Origin: Odontocerum albicorne | Lineage: Eukaryota; Arthropoda; Insecta; Trichoptera; Odontoceridae | Assembly: GCA_949825065.1 (NCBI GenBank) | Contig: OX463849.1 | Span: 40,701,852-40,765,851 of the forward strand | Direction: 5' to 3' | DNA: 64,000 bases | Shown: piece after piece, positions 1 through 14,000 of the stretch | How positions within the stretch are numbered: position 1 is the stretch's first letter | Layout of the letters: each line of letters starts with the position of its first letter | Program-made: the position numbers and the translations under genes | Notes under the pieces: model-generated | The model's input: only the letters and a program-made list of their open reading frames with translations | Told to the model about the DNA's origin: nothing | Databases searched by the model: none

Positions 1-97
1 TAAGATAATGGTGTTAAAACTGCGGAATTTTTAAATATCATGAAACATGAAGGGTTAACTAATTTATAATGTAATGCGGAAGAAACAATTCCAGCCT

Positions 98-182
98 GTT
101 TTTTACTTAAGGCTTCTTTAACATCTGTTTGATTTGTTGGAAGAAATCACCACACGGCAATAAGCCTGCCAGGTTGTATGGT
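98..182 (+). repeat. SINE tail fragment
   Basis: This segment carries the pattern ACTTAAGGC, then a TTGTTGGAAGAAAT stretch, then GGCAATAAGCCTGCCAGG. The same pattern recurs at 33838-33912 (+) and, reverse-complemented, at 775-870, 21955-22050 and 42649-42720. In the last two places it sits next to a tRNA-like head. I read it as the tail of a dispersed tRNA-derived SINE. No head is visible here. Confidence 0.55.
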
Positions 183-774
183 ATATAACAAATGTTTAAC
201 ACAATAAAATACAAATTGAAATAGTTTATTATGCATAATAAGGAAAATCAAGTTCACAACTTCATACATTATTAAAAAAGTAGTAGCCATTGAAATTTAT
301 TTTACTTGGTTCATTTATATTTATTTTATTTTAGTCAAGTCTCTAATGTCAATTAATACCTTATATAATTATAAATGTTATTTTCTTTTCTTTCATGTCG
401 AATGTCGATTGGTAAGTATCAAATAAATTATCTTCGTTAAAATTATTCTTTACCTCGGAATTTAAAACGCAGTTATAATAAAGATTATGAATTGGAAAAA
501 CACAACATTAATTTGTCCCTTAAAAGGAAGTTGTTGATTCCGAAACTTGTAGATTAAAGAAAAAAAATTGTAGATAAGTAAAGAAAATCATATATTTCTA
601 ATAATATTAAAACATATTACAATAAACACTATTAATTTAACTTATTTTTAAAGAATTAAGATTGATTTTATTTGAAATTACAACCATCAGGCCAATAATG
701 AAGTGTGCAAATCTATAAAATCACCTTTGTCCTCGAGGTTTAATCTGAGGTTATTGTATTGTATTATCATGGTT
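183..774. other. No feature seen
   Basis: AT-rich sequence. I see no coding signature, RNA gene or terminal-repeat structure. Confidence 0.4.
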
Positions 775-870
775 ATACAATCTGGTGATTGTATAACCAT
801 TAATCAATTTCTTCCAACAAACCAAAAAGATGTTAACATAGGCCAACTTAAGTTTTTTGTATCAAATCAG
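775..870 (-). repeat. SINE tail fragment
   Basis: Reverse-complement copy of the SINE tail: TTTCTTCCAACAAACCAAAA and then the GCCAACTTAAG motif. It falls inside a chance 89-codon open frame (703-972) that has no recognisable protein and is not called as a gene. Confidence 0.45.
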
Positions 871-3800
871 GAATCAAAGCCAAAATTCTCTAAAGCACTC
901 TTGTCATTGATCGCACAGGTGTTCAACATTTTTGTTATGTTGCTTTGTATTATTATAACTATTTGTGACTAGAATTTATTATATAAATTAAATTTCTCCA
1001 ATTGACTTCACCCATCTCTCCTGTCTGAGACAAGCGAATTTTATGAAGCCAAAATCTGAAAAAAGCACCTCACTAATTTATAACTCTCGTTCACTAATTT
1101 CTGGTTTATATATCCATATGAATGATACAGGGATGGAATGTGTAATGATTTGTAAAATATCAGTTTTCTTTCTTGAAAAATATTTTTAAAAATTGACAGT
1201 AATATACACAAAACTTATTTAACAGTTTGATTAACTATTCTTACTAATACTACTAATAATCTATTCAAATTATCGTAACAATTTGCTAGATTTGGAATGT
1301 TAGAAAATGATTATCTATATTATTAACTGTGTATCAGTTAATTTATACAATTTTTATTTAAATAGCTATATAAAATTAAAGACAAATTTTTGTTTTATTT
1401 TTCTATCTAATATGTAGATAAATTGGGGATTGATATAAAGGTCCATTTACATATAAGATTCAAACATCTTAATATTGTAGAGCAGGGTCTCCAAATGTAA
1501 TGAGCTGAGGGTCACATTATGATATTGAAAGTGCTAAGGGAAAAAATAATCAAGTATGTACAATGTGTATGGCAAACCCATTCTGCAGACCGTAGTCTAG
1601 GGACCCCTGTTGTAGAGGTAGATAAAACAACGGCTTAAAGGTGCTTGAAGATTTTTTCATGAAATGAAAACTTCTGTTTTGTAGGTATAGGTATTTTAAA
1701 TATAAATTAAATTTTAATGGCATTTATGATCTAGTCATAATTTTTAATTTTCACTATTTTTAATATATTTTTTCAACGTACAGTTTAAATATTTTTCACG
1801 ATCAAATCTTCATGTTTTAATGTGTATGTGATTTACTCCAGATGAATATTTAATTATGAGGGTTGTTAGTGTTCAACAGGGTTCACCGAACACTGATTTT
1901 AATATTGAAAATGTGAATAATTTCAATCTCGCTTAAAAAAATTGTTTTCACATTTGTCAAAGGTATTTTACATATTGTTCCCTTTGCATAATAAAGCACA
2001 AAAGAGAATAAAGAAATAAAAAGTTTAAAAAAATATTCCCACTATTAGTTTTTAACAATTTGAATAGGACCTTAATATATTTTTAATAATATATTTCAAA
2101 ATTTTAATAACATATTTTAAAAAAATACACATTTGTCATGTGTTGTAAAGAATACTGTTTATAACCCGACATTATTTGAAATATTTGGAATTGGAAAGGT
2201 TGTTGCACACATTTTATAAATAATACATTTCACTTTGTTAAAGAGTGTTTTAATTTTTCTATACACGTTTAAAATTAAGGTTTGAATTTATTTACTATAT
2301 TCATGTTCCAAAACTTACATAATTTAATTGATCATTAAAATATTTTGAACAAAATGTATTATTATAAATGGTTTTAAAATGTATGTAAAAAAGATTTTGA
2401 ATTTGCATACTTTTTAGTTGTTATTTAGTACTCTCAATTTCTATTTGAAAAGTTATATTTTAATTTATTGTAATTGTTTTCTTTTTTAACAGTAACATAA
2501 TCATGGGGCCGGAGAGCAAATTTTGATGATTCTTGGGAAAGGAGGATAAAATATGATTTTCTTTCATATTGGTTAAATATAAGACTGCTGTGATTTTGAT
2601 TATTTCCTTGAATTTAATTAAGACAAAAAAGTCTACTAAAAAGAAATAAAAATTTGATTACTTAAATTTTGTCAATTCATTGTTTAGTTTCCTGTTGAAT
2701 CCTGTCTACTTACAAGGTCTAAAAACTACAAATTTATGGATATTCAATTAAGGCAGTGTTGCCAATATTTTTATGAATGTTCAACCTAATATCCAGTATA
2801 GATTAAGACCCAATTTATTATCCTTATTTCTTTAATGTTTTATAGTGCACATAAGCTTACTTTATTAAATTTGTCAACCAAATAATCACGGAGTGATATT
2901 TTTATACAAAACAGATTTCTTTTAAAGTGATTTCTTAAATTATCCTCTAGCAATTGTTATTTTCACTCTTATATTATATAATTTTTATATAGTCGTCAAA
3001 GATATTTGGTATAACTAACCACTGAAATATGTATAATTCAATTTCATATAATTAAAAAGGAGACATACTCTTTTTATGTATGCAACTAGGAAAAAATATA
3101 ATATTTATGTATGAATTTAAAAAAGTATTTGATGAGATTCATAACAAATATTTCTTAGGCCCACTGGCCTCAAACTAGTCTAATCATGTATATATGATAT
3201 AGGAGAGGTGACCCGAAATTCACAAAATTGTTGAAAAAAAAACCTAATTTGAAATTTGATGTTTAAAAAACTTAATTTTAAGTTTACACAAATCGACCTA
3301 CTAAGTCAAGTGTGGCTTTTCTGTTGATCGATTAACTCTCAATGATTCTTATTAAAATAAGCCAGTAATTGATTTTATAAGATGTAATTGGACCATCTTA
3401 ATATCTATTTATAATTATCAACCAGCAAGTCTAATAAAAAAGAATATTTGATCAAAAAGCATTGCAAAATTTACAGTAATTTCTATTTAACTTCCTTCAA
3501 GTATTATTATTCAAATACAACAAGCCTGTTTGTGTTTTTCTTATTCATGCAGTTATATTTTTTTACCATTACTAGGATTTACTCTGAGAAATATTTTCAT
3601 GAAATTATAATTTGGGCTGAAAGGGAGAAGCTGTGAAAGAGAAAAAAATGTGGTGACTCTAAACAAGGCAAAAAATTACTACAGGGAGTGTTTCGAAGGA
3701 TAGAAAAAACATGAAAAGTGCCTCACATCTTAAGATGACCACTTTGAAGGGCAGTAAAGGAAATAAATTGATGTAAATTTTATTTAAAAAAAAAATTATT

Positions 3801-4428
3801 ATAAAATATATTTATATAAACAATTCTGAGAATTTTTGGTTCTTCACTCATAACTAACAAAAATATTCAAAAAATTGATTTTGATTATAATAAATTAACT
3901 AACATATATACACACTAGAAATATTCTTAATGAGTACTTTGTACCTTACGTTTCTTTTTGCTAGATAGACTGTGATGTAAACATTTTGCCTTTAGCCTCC
4001 GAGGCCAGGAATTTAGGATAAACGTAAAGTTTTATTTTAATACTCACCCATGATAAGAATTTAGCATTTTCGTAACATATGTAACTATTCTAATAATTAA
4101 TGTATCAATAAAATATTCCTTAAAACGTGGAAATATTCCTATATGTTCTGATTTGTACATGTAAGGATTAAAAACATTTTTCCATGTCTCAAAATGATCA
4201 ACAACAAAATATTTAATCTTACCCATCAAAATTCATATATATCTATCTCTCTTAACTATAATTACATAAAATGAATTTTAAATTATATAATAGTAGGAAA
4301 CTAGTCTACTTTTTCCAATTGGAATGAGAATTAATTAGACACTGTTTTTTTTTTAATTTATAAACTACCAGTACTATAATTCATATTAATCATCTTGCAA
4401 TGAAACAAAATATTTATATTAACGTGTT
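871..4428. other. Gene-free AT-rich stretch
   Basis: Only short chance open frames (about 60 codons) occur, with low-complexity A/T composition. I recognise no exon, RNA gene or complete mobile element here. Confidence 0.4.
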
Positions 4429-4432
4429 CCCC

Positions 4433-5037
4433 GCGGGGAGCACAAACGCCTGTGATCTGACGACAATCCAAGTTTCAAATCACAAATACTTAAAAAAAAT
4501 GACACAAAACCGGAATAAAAATTGAACTAAAATTTAAAATAATCTTTATTCTAGCGACATCTCTGAAAACCTTGTCAAATAATACATTAGTTTATGAGAT
4601 ATTGTTGAATAAACAGAGCGCCGAATTTTTTTGGTTTCTCAATATTTCCAGCATTAACGACCTGTCTCGCGGATCGAGTCCTGCGATGAGTCTCTCTTAC
4701 GTAAATAAACATTACTAAGTCTCTCTTACGTAAATAAACATTACTAGTGCTATATGCATTTGATTGGCTGAGTGTCATGAAGCATTGATTTGATCGTAGC
4801 ATTCCTTTGTTTATTTTACGTAATGTTAAGTTTATCTCCTTTATTTAATGAGTCTCCTTAAGAGTAATGACTATTATTTATTATCAGAAAATTACTTGAA
4901 TGTCATGTTTACTTGGTGTTGTAATCAAATATCAGTGGTTCTAAACAAAATATGTGTTTAAACTTAGAAATTAAAAAACGCTGAAATTGTGCCGCGCACA
5001 GGATTCGTGGAATTTGATTTTTAACGCGGTGAACAGG
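4433..5037. mobile_element. TTAA-flanked piggyBac-like MITE
   Basis: The element lies between two TTAA tetranucleotides (4429-4432 and 5038-5041). Its imperfect terminal inverted repeats are CGTGTTCCCCGCG at the left and, read inward from the right, CCTGTTCACCGCG. TTAA duplication and short TIRs are hallmarks of the piggyBac superfamily. The interior is non-coding. It holds a tandem duplication of about 30 bp (AAGTCTCTCTTACGTAAATA-type unit) near 4690-4745. It is probably a non-autonomous derivative. Confidence 0.65.
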
Positions 5038-5041
5038 TTAA

Positions 5042-6084
5042 TATGCAGGCTTCAATTTCATATTGAGATTCTTTTGATTTACAGATCTTGTCAATATGGC
5101 AAAAATGTGTTAATTATGAAAAATTATAAAAAATCATTTGGTATTCGACATGTATCTCTGTATCCAAATAAAAAAACTTTTACTATAGTAACAATGTCAC
5201 TATTTTTTTATTGTAAATCTTTTCACCCAAATAGTCATCTCATTGAACTATCATGAGAATTTATGTTGTTAATTAATTATATTTAAGATTTTTTTATCAG
5301 TACAGAAATTTTACAATTGTTAGCAATAGTCTCTTTGCACATTCCTTAAATGGACATAACTACGCAAAAATACATACAGAATGAATTTATGTTTTTGATG
5401 TTTATAAAATAAATCAAACTGTGAATTTTATAGGTAGAATATTTTTTGCAAATATATGTCTACATAGTTATTTTAGTTCTACCAATATAATTACCAAAAC
5501 TCTATACTTTTTTTAATGCAAAGGAAACTTTATGACAGTTTTCTTTTTTAAGGAACACTCGAGGCTTTTGAATAGTGCTTAGTTATGTTAAAATATCATT
5601 TTGGAATGTGAATTCTTAATTTCCAATGGACATGATTATTTGTATAATTTTAAAATTTACAACTTTACCATTATTTTTTCTAGGTTTTAAATAAGATGAC
5701 TCTTTTATTATTAAATACTGTTAAATAAGATGCACATTTTGTGTTATTAATTAATTTATACCCATAAGATATCTACTTATATCTTTCTAATGTTAGTAAG
5801 TTACTCAATATTTTCTTTTCCTAGTAATTGAAGATTATTTATTTTATTCTTTAAGTATGTGCCATATCTCTTGTGGTATACATGTATTTTTTAATAATTG
5901 GTGTAAATTTACGAAATAAATTGTTGATTTTACTTGAGAACGTCTATTTCGCTTTTATTAATTTTTTATTTGTTAAAAGTTTAACAGGTAAAATTCTGAG
6001 TTCTGCAATTCACTAATGTTCAGATCCATATAAAAAGTTTACAGTATGATTTACATATATTGCGCTTGGAGATGTTAATAGATA
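5042..6084. other. No feature seen
   Basis: AT-rich sequence without recognised coding or repeat structure. Confidence 0.35.
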
Positions 6085-7407
6085 CTGTGAAACCCCGTTT
6101 TTACGTGTCCGGAATTCACGTTTTCCCGCTATTTGCGTTCAATTTTTACGATCCCGTTTTATTTTAGTACATTTAGTACCCGCTTTAACGTTTTTATTTC
6201 CCGCAATTTTCGTTTGAAATATTTAAAATGCAAATCAATTTATAAACATATTTAATTAAATGAGCGACATTTTAAAATATTTGTAATGAATATTATGAAG
6301 CAGAAATATGCTGTTTCTATTTATAGACACGTGTGCACCTGCAGCGCCCATGGTCAAGGTTACACGAGTCGTGTAATACGATGCAATTGGTGGGAAATTT
6401 AGCGAATCAGAGGCAGGCATACCGTATATTTGGTCAATATGTGCTTGTGTTTTAAACGTGTCGGTCGTGTACATACAATTTCAATTGTCGTGTATTTCGT
6501 GTGTCAATTTACATTTTTTAAATTTTTCGTTGAATCCCTTCAAATAATGTCTCAGCAAAGTAAAACATTATCGATTCAAGAGAAAAGGAAAATTCTCGAA
6601 AATGTGAATAAATACGTTGGTTCACGTGTTTCGCTGGCGCGTGATTTGGGGATACCCATTACAACTTTGGCTACGATAGTAAAACATCGCGAATCGATTG
6701 AAAAAAGTGAGATGCAATGTGTTCCCATGGCGAAAAAACGCATGTACATACGACCTTCAAAATACGATGAAATGGAAGAAATCCTTAAAGAATGGTTTGT
6801 CGGCTCGCGTTCCAGCAATATGCCAGTCAACGGTCCATTAATTTGAGATAAGGCCCTGCACATTGCGTCTCGATTAAATATCGAAGGATTTACTGCATCA
6901 AATGGCTGAATAGATCGTTTCAAGAAGAGGCACTCTGTGTTGTATAGATCAGTTTGCGGGGAATCTCAAAGTGTTGATTTGGAGATCGCTGAAGATTGGA
7001 AGCAGCCGGATGTTTTTACTCTAATTGTGATGACATCTGAAGTTATGGACATCGATGATATAGTGGACATTCACATTTACGAAAACTTATCCGACGAAGA
7101 ATTATTTGGTGAAGAAGAGGTAAACTTAATCCATCCAATTCCAACAAAAGAAGATGCTATAAGGCATATTGAGGGCCTTAAAAGCTACTTTACAAGCATT
7201 GAAAACGTACAAGACGAACCTTTCTTATCGATTTATAAGATCGAAAGAGCTGTAAACCAGCACAAAAAAATGTACCAAACCGATTTGCGTGATTATCTAA
7301 ATAAAAAAAAATTCATTTTTTTTCTAACCCCGAATCTACGTTTTCCCGCTAATTACGTTTTTTTTTTTTTTCAGTTTCTTCAAAAACGTAAAAACAGGGT
7401 TTCACTG
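6085..7407 (+). mobile_element. pogo/Tigger-type DNA transposon, internally deleted
   Basis: The left end reads CTGTGAAACCCCGTTTTTAC and the right end, read inward, reads CAGTGAAACCCTGTTTTTAC. Each is preceded by TA, the expected target duplication of the Tc1/mariner/pogo group. A subterminal CACGTTTTCCCGCTA motif is also repeated near both ends (about 6118 and 7340, the second as TACGTTTTCCCGCTA). The 1.3-kb length, against about 2-2.5 kb for complete elements of this group, and the coding content show that the middle is missing. Confidence 0.8.
6547..7310 (+). pseudogene. Tigger-like transposase remnant (CENP-B-type HTH plus C-terminus)
   Basis: The reading starts at the ATG at 6547 with a psq-type helix-turn-helix (LSIQEKRKILENV, then ARDLGIPITTLATIV). 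This is the N-terminal DNA-binding domain of pogo/Tigger transposases. A second HTH follows (KYDEMEEILKEWFVG, then ALHIASRLNIEGFTASNGW-like), broken by stops at about 6844 and 6909. After GESQSVDLEIAEDWKQ the frame jumps to an acidic C-terminal tail (SDEELFGEEEV, then QDEPFLSIYKIERAV). The DDE catalytic domain between the two is absent. The protein is therefore dead. The TIRs could still be mobilised in trans by a relative, but that is inference. Confidence 0.75.
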
Positions 7408-8160
7408 TACATAAATACACCTTAACCTCATAAATATTTATTTAGTTAAAAGTTAAGTATTTATTAAACTGTTAGCCACATTGGACATGTAAACATAGTA
7501 CTGAATCAAAAATATTGCTTGATAACATGCTAACCATGATAAATATGGTGGACATCCGGAATGGGAATGCTCTAAATGCCCCTTTGGAAATCGGGAGAGA
7601 AATCAGAAACAGCACTGAAAAATTCAATAAGATCAATTACCCAAAATACCTTATACATACTCATAACAACTAGCTCAGTCCATAGGCTGAAAATTAGAAA
7701 CACTTTCACTATGGTAAGAGATTGTCTCGCTTCCCAGCAATGACTTGCCCTGGTAAATCTGAAAAACAGACTTAACGGGGCAATGATCAAAGGGAAATAA
7801 ATACATGGGATAACTTGACGATGGACAAGGAACTCTTCTATGGTGAGGAAACACACAAAATATATATTTATTGTAATATTGACATTAAAATCTTTCGTAT
7901 CTTTAATTTTCTAACAAACCAAATTGTTAATGATATTTTCAAATCAAAATATGTAGTAAAATTTTCAGAATTAAGCTGTCAGAAATATTTACTTGAATAT
8001 ATATATTTTTTTCAATGCAAAAATAACACTTAACATCAATGTTAATAAAACCATTTGTCATTTTCCTCAATTTTGATGATACATGAGGTGTTTTTATCAT
8101 TGTTGAACTACAGTGCCGACTTAAGATATGCGCAATAGATGCATTGCAAAAAGTCTACTA
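7408..8160. other. No feature seen
   Basis: No coding sequence or repeat was recognised between the pogo element and the LINE fragment. Confidence 0.35.
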
Positions 8161-8164
8161 TATA

Positions 8165-8455
8165 ATATGGCAGGTTTACATACATACCATCATGCTATTT
8201 CCCTATTGGGCTAGGCAGAGAGGACAAAGCGCCAGACTTTCTTATTATGACATACTTCCTTCACTTCATCCATATCCATACAATTTGCTTTTTCTCTTAC
8301 TCCTTACATTTCTTTCAAAATGTCCAATCATACTTTTCTTAGTCATCCTCGACCGCATATCCCACACAAGCTTGCACTGTAGTCAGTATTTTACTACCCA
8401 CCTGTTCAACATGTCCAAACCACTTCAATATGTTCATATTTATACTTGTTAATAA
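8165..8455 (-). repeat. LINE 3'-end fragment (family A)
   Basis: Reverse complement of the 3' end of the LINE at 11160-12065. Shared markers are TACATACATACCATCA at the 3' edge, GGCAGAGAGGACAAAGCGCC and CAGACTTTC. In the coding sense this is the final VEEAKDVC...RKVWQS region of the ORF followed by a very short 3' UTR. It is heavily 5'-truncated and decayed. Confidence 0.65.
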
Positions 8456-9028
8456 AATTTCTTATTCTGTCATACATTGCACACCACATGCAGGTTTAGT
8501 TTTGAAAAAGTATAAATATATTTCTGATATTTAGCATTTTTGTGAACTTGGACCAAGGTATACTCCTGTTTTGTTTTCATAATTTTAAATTTCACTTTCC
8601 ATTTTTTTACGATAACACAAAGTTTCATACATAACGTAAAACTTTTTTATCAAGGTTTATGGAAGTTGGACAAGCTCTAAAATTTATTAAGTATCTATTT
8701 AGTACTCGACCAAAGTTTAGAATATTTTGTAACTGATTTTGTCTTTTAAGGATACCAATTATATTTGTCATAAATATTTTGAAAAATATCAATTGATTTT
8801 TTTTATAAAATACGACAATGTGTTTTCTTTTTAAATATCTACAAGAAAATATTTTTTGTCAAATTTATTTGAGCTTAAATGTCTCGTTTTTATTACATAT
8901 AAAATTGCAAACTGCTATCGTTAATTTAACTTGAAAAATAAAGATTTTTACTCAATCTTCCAGAAACAATAATTACCTACAATAGTATCACAATTTAAAA
9001 AAAGGACTTCACAGAGCATATTGTGGCA

Positions 9029-9045
9029 TCTCTCTCTCTCTCTCT
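9029..9045. repeat. (CT)n microsatellite
   Basis: A run of about eight CT dinucleotides. Confidence 0.8.
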
Positions 9046-9365
9046 TTTTAAATAATGCCGTGAACCTCTATATATGAAGGAGTATACGCCAGTGTCAAGT
9101 AATAAATAATTTGATCAAAATAGGAGGATAATATAGAATTTGAAAGCATAGATACATTCCAAAATGAAAAAACTAAATTCTATGCAATATTAGTGAAACC
9201 TATCTAGTTTCATAGGTCTTGTGATTTTAATCAAATCTTAGTTCACAAAATTAATATGTAAATAAATTATTAATACAACTTTATTCAAGTACTCAGAATA
9301 AAAAAATTATAATGGTAGGAAAAACCTAAAGACTTGTCTCACATTTTGCATTACAAACTAAAATT

Positions 9366-9800
9366 GTTGCCCTGCTGATGTATGCAGATAGAACAGAGCA
9401 CCAGTCTTTCATATTGTGGCACACATCTTTTACTTTTTTTACATTCATATACCTTCTCATATAACTCCTACTGTTAATTTAACTTTTACATTATCTTTTT
9501 TTAATTCATTAGTCATTCACTTGATACAATTATACTTTTCTTGGTCTTTCTCTACCATGCCTTCAACTCATATTTACACAACATGATTTGTTAGTATTTC
9601 TTAATTCAATCGTTCTACATGTCTTAACCATCTCAGAGTGATCTTACTCAACGAACCAGTCTAAGGTTCACATTTATTTCCAGTCATTTTATTTTGATTC
9701 CTGTCATACATTGTCGCTGCATGTATTCTTCTAAATACTAAAATATTTATTCCGCTTCTCTGTCTTTTCTACGGCCACGTTTCAATCATCTGCATCAAAG
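9366..9800 (-). repeat. LINE 3'-end fragment (family A)
   Basis: Decayed copy recognised from the order GATAGAACAGAGCACCAGTC, then a CACACATCTTTTACTTTT stretch, then ACATTCATATACCTTCTCAT. This matches the 58.9-kb copy and, reverse-complemented, the 12-kb copy. Identity is low and the edges are approximate. Confidence 0.5.
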
Positions 9801-10875
9801 TTTGTACTTAAATACTGTTGTGGACTATAATCTCAATAGAATTTGATACTCTTCGATTGGAGTTTAAATGTTTTAGTGCTCCATTGATTTTCTTTCCTAA
9901 AAAATCATAAAAATGAATGCTTTCTTAATGAGAATCCAGTCTTCCTTTCTTCATACTCGTTGTTTTCCACAAAATTAAAACGTTTTTTACCTAAAAAAAC
10001 CTTGGGTCCGCCTCTGTGCGATAATACACAGAAATGGCGGTCACGGCCACTAAACCCGTTTCTCAAGCAGCGATTCTAAATCTATGCGTCATAAAATAAT
10101 AATGTGACTTCATATAAACGTAAAACATTTTTAATCTTCGTTTATTATATGAATCCGATTAACTCATAAATGTCAAAAAATATAACTAGTACTTTTTTCA
10201 ATGGTGCCACACATCAGATGCCAAGTTTAAAAAAAATACTATCGTTTTACCAAATCAAAATCAATGCATTTTCCATAAAATTTAAAATGTGGTGTTCTAA
10301 ACAGTACTTACAGTATTCGACCCGGCGTTAAGTAATACACATAGTTTGTAGAGCGTCATTTTTGTCGCACGATGCGCTAACAGTCCAGTATCGTAGTCAC
10401 GATACTGAACGAAATGTGATCGAAATGGTAACTAAACGAAAAAAATTGACTCAATTTTCCCACTGTTTTCCCGTTTCCTGTTTTAGTTCGTTAATTGGTA
10501 GTATTGTACGAGTTGATTGGTTTTGACAACTCGTATACAAAAAAAAACACCATCTACGACTTTTTGATGGAAATTAATTATTTGTATTATTTTTCTTTAA
10601 TAATTATTGCTTCCTTTTAGATGTATGATTTGAAAGAGGTACGAGGTGATTAATGTTTGACAATCGTAAACAAACCGGTTTTGTATAATACCTAACCTGG
10701 AAATTCACAATTTTATAAGTTTTCGTTCGTCACAAGACCTTCTTCGGCTATTTCATTAGTGCATCACATGGAACGCGCGTATCGTGTGCATCATTTGGTT
10801 ACATGATATTAGCTGTATGAAGGAAAGTTCTCTTTGAAACTTTTTACTGTACTTCGTAAATATCTTCTGTAAAAA
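9801..10875. other. Upstream region of the THEM6-like gene
   Basis: No coding sequence was recognised. The stretch from about 10000 to 10420 and the 150 bases before 10876 are somewhat less AT-rich than the surroundings. They are the natural place for the promoter and 5' UTR. No TATA box or initiator could be fixed. Confidence 0.35.
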
Positions 10876-11017
10876 ATGTTGTGTTGCTTTGCTATTATTG
10901 TAGCTCTGCTGTACATATTTTGGGATGTGAACTACTTTTTGAGGGTCTTTTTAACCATAGGATTGGGAAGATTGGTTGATAAAAAGAGGAGGGTCGATGA
11001 GGCCACAACTATTTATG
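10876..11017 (+). CDS. THEM6: THEM6-like exon 1
   Basis: Encodes residues 1-47 plus the first base of codon 48. The ATG at 10876 opens directly into the hydrophobic anchor, as in vertebrate THEM6, which supports this start. The donor is G|GTAAGA at 11018. Open reading continues past the donor, so a simple ORF call overextends it. Confidence 0.85.
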
Positions 11018-14000
11018 GTAAGAATTTCTTTAAAACATATTTTCTCATTTTTTTAAGATATCTTATCGATTGGTTTACTTACAACCGGAAAATTGATAAA
11101 AAAAACGTGACTGGAAAAAATAATGCGTTGTCACCATGGTTGTTCAATGTTTATATATGATAGATTCATGTTTGAAAGAACTATCTAGGTCAATTGGTGG
11201 CATACAAATGTCGAATGAGAACATATGCTGATTACTGTATGCAGATGACATGGTAGTAGTGTTGGTGGAGAGTGAAGATGAATTGTAATAAGTAAAATGT
11301 ATGAGTTTGATTGAAGAGAAAGATCTCGGAATGAATGTTGCAAAATCAAAAGTTATGATGATAGAAAAGTGTGAAATGAAAAGTAAATGAGATATATGGG
11401 TGAATAATGAAAAATTGGAGCAAGTTGAGGAATTCTGCTATTTGTGTAGTATGTTCTCGGATGATGGAAGAGTTAAGAAGGAATGGCGTGTAGCGATAGG
11501 AAATAAAGTCAATGGGGCACTAAAACATATACACTCGAACCGGACAGTATTAAAATCTGCTACCATGATAATCCATAATAGTATTTTGATGCCAACTTTA
11601 ATGTATAGGAGTAAAACGTGGATGTGAAAAAGTACTGATAGGAGCCGAATAAATGCTGTAGAAATGCGTGCATTGAGAATATATGGAGTGACAATGTATG
11701 ACAATACAAACTGAAGTGATAAGGGATGAATGCGAACTTAAGACTGATGTGTTCAGTAAGATGAAGAAGAGCACACTGAGATTTTTGACATGTGAACCGA
11801 ATGAATGAAGAAAGACTCAAAACAGATATATAGTGCAGATGTGAGTGGAAGGCGTGTGAGAAGAAAACCAAGGAAAGTATGGTTAGATCAAATAAGTGAT
11901 ATTCTGAAAGAAGGAAAGGTAGGAAGTCAGAGAAATCATAAAAGTTTTATGAGAATGTGTATAGATGTGGAAGAGGCGAAGGATGTGTGTCGAGATAGGA
12001 AAGTCTGGCAATCTGTCCTCTGCCTACCCCGACAGGGAGATTGCGTGATGGTATGTATGTACTTTGATAAAAAATCTGTAAAAAAATTATCTGGTCATCA
12101 TCAGAACTGACTTCCAAAATTTGTAATAATAATATAAGGTCAATTTATAGAGCGCCATATAGGGAGCGGACTCTCCTCAGAGATGCTTAAAAGAAACATT
12201 TTACCACCTAGTCTGGATGTTTTATGTGTAATTATGTCTAAGTTTTCTTTTTCATACCTAATGGTATAAAAAAATTAGACATTACTCATCATATCTCTGA
12301 TTGTCACAGGTTGATAATGAATTAATCTTAATTTTAGGAATTCTTAGGCTCAAATTTATATACCAACCTAAATACTAAATATTTACTCTGTACTTTACTA
12401 AAGGAATTTGAATTTAGTAAAAATCTTTATAAATATCTGTTGAGGACCAAATTAAATTAAAATCACGAAATATTAAAGTTACGAATTAGTATTTAGATTG
12501 GTTTCTTAATTTGGGCCTAAGACATGCCTTCTCCATATTACTATGTCAAGTTTTGCTTTTCAGAAACACTATAATTTATGTATGGATATATAATTTATGA
12601 GTTTATAAGTACTATCAAGTAAATTTTAGACCTTTGAACTTACTTTGAGAATATTTTATACCATTAGTAGGATAAATTTATTCATTTTTATGTATGCATG
12701 AAATATTTAAAATTCAAATATCTCAATTTTGTATTTACGACATTAACTCGAGTGTTGCTGCTTTAGAAATGTAAATTTTTAAAAACATTGTAAATAATTC
12801 TATCCCTAGTCATTAAAACTTGAAATATTTATACTGGTTTATATAAAATCGTCTTCTTGACTTCTACCCAGGAGTTTCGTATGTGAATTCCGATTGTACC
12901 TGAAAAAAATAATCCTAGTTAGGTAATAAAATTCATCTGATAACAATAGATATTCGCTGCGACTGTTGTCCTTCATGTGCAGTAAGTAGTATTGCCAAAA
13001 AACTACAATGAACTGCATGTTTCATGCTTACTCCAGTGATTCTAAAATCCGAAGGCTCGATTAACGGGGGCAAAGTCAACGTTGTCTCCATGCTCTTCAA
13101 TGGGACTGTATCGCCAATTTGGATATATTTTGGGATATCATACGAATGAAAAAAAAAATCACCTCTCCTTAGTCTGCATATTATTTATCATTATGTATTT
13201 AAAAAAAGTGTTTTTTATTGTTTTTCATTCAATTTTCAATATAAAATTGAAAATATCCTTATTCTTTGACTTTCATCATCTGGAAACTTACCATTTCATT
13301 CCGTATTCAAACTTTTTTTAAGATCGCAAAGCATGATAGCTCTTCACTTACAGTTACTAAAATTATAATTGACCTTCCCCTTACACACAAACATTTGTGA
13401 TAAAGTTTTCTCTAGAAGCTTAAATTCTTTGACCTGCATTACAATTATTATTATTATTATTATTACACACATGACAAGAAATATACACAATTTGAGAAAA
13501 AACAACAGGTAATTTGATTTGGACATATAATTTTAATGGATCTGGGTTTGTTGCCTTTCATTTGTCGTATCCCCAGTAAACTAGGCTTTTGCCTGTATCT
13601 CACTGAGGATATTTAGCATGAAAAAATAAATCGATACTTCTTTCCGATTTTTGATAACACAAAAAACCCCATTGCACGCTCTCATCAACCTGACAAACAG
13701 TGACACTTAACTACAACTGGAAACATCTTGCGAAACTCAACTCCTCACACATTATCGCTCCAGAAAGACCAAAAATATTCATCCCACAATATACTGCACA
13801 CAAACATAAGAATAAAAATCAAAACAAATTCAAAACAAAAAAAAAGAAGAAAAAAAAGAAAAACACACAGAAACACAAATACAAAAACAACCAAAATTAA
13901 AACAACAGTAAGAGACCCACACTCACGAGCTCACATAAATCCTTTCCACTCGTCATTCATCCTGAAAGCCCAAGTACTCAAAATCCTGTCGCAATAACAA

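Noticed and set aside
703..972. 89-codon open frame
   Set aside because: No family signature, AT-biased residues, and it overlaps a SINE tail in reverse orientation.
4987..5256. 89-codon open frame
   Set aside because: Crosses the boundary of the TTAA element at 5037 and shows no conserved motif.
13700..13997. Two overlapping lysine- and asparagine-rich frames
   Set aside because: They follow from the A/C skew and poly-A core. Both frames are equally open, which argues against coding.
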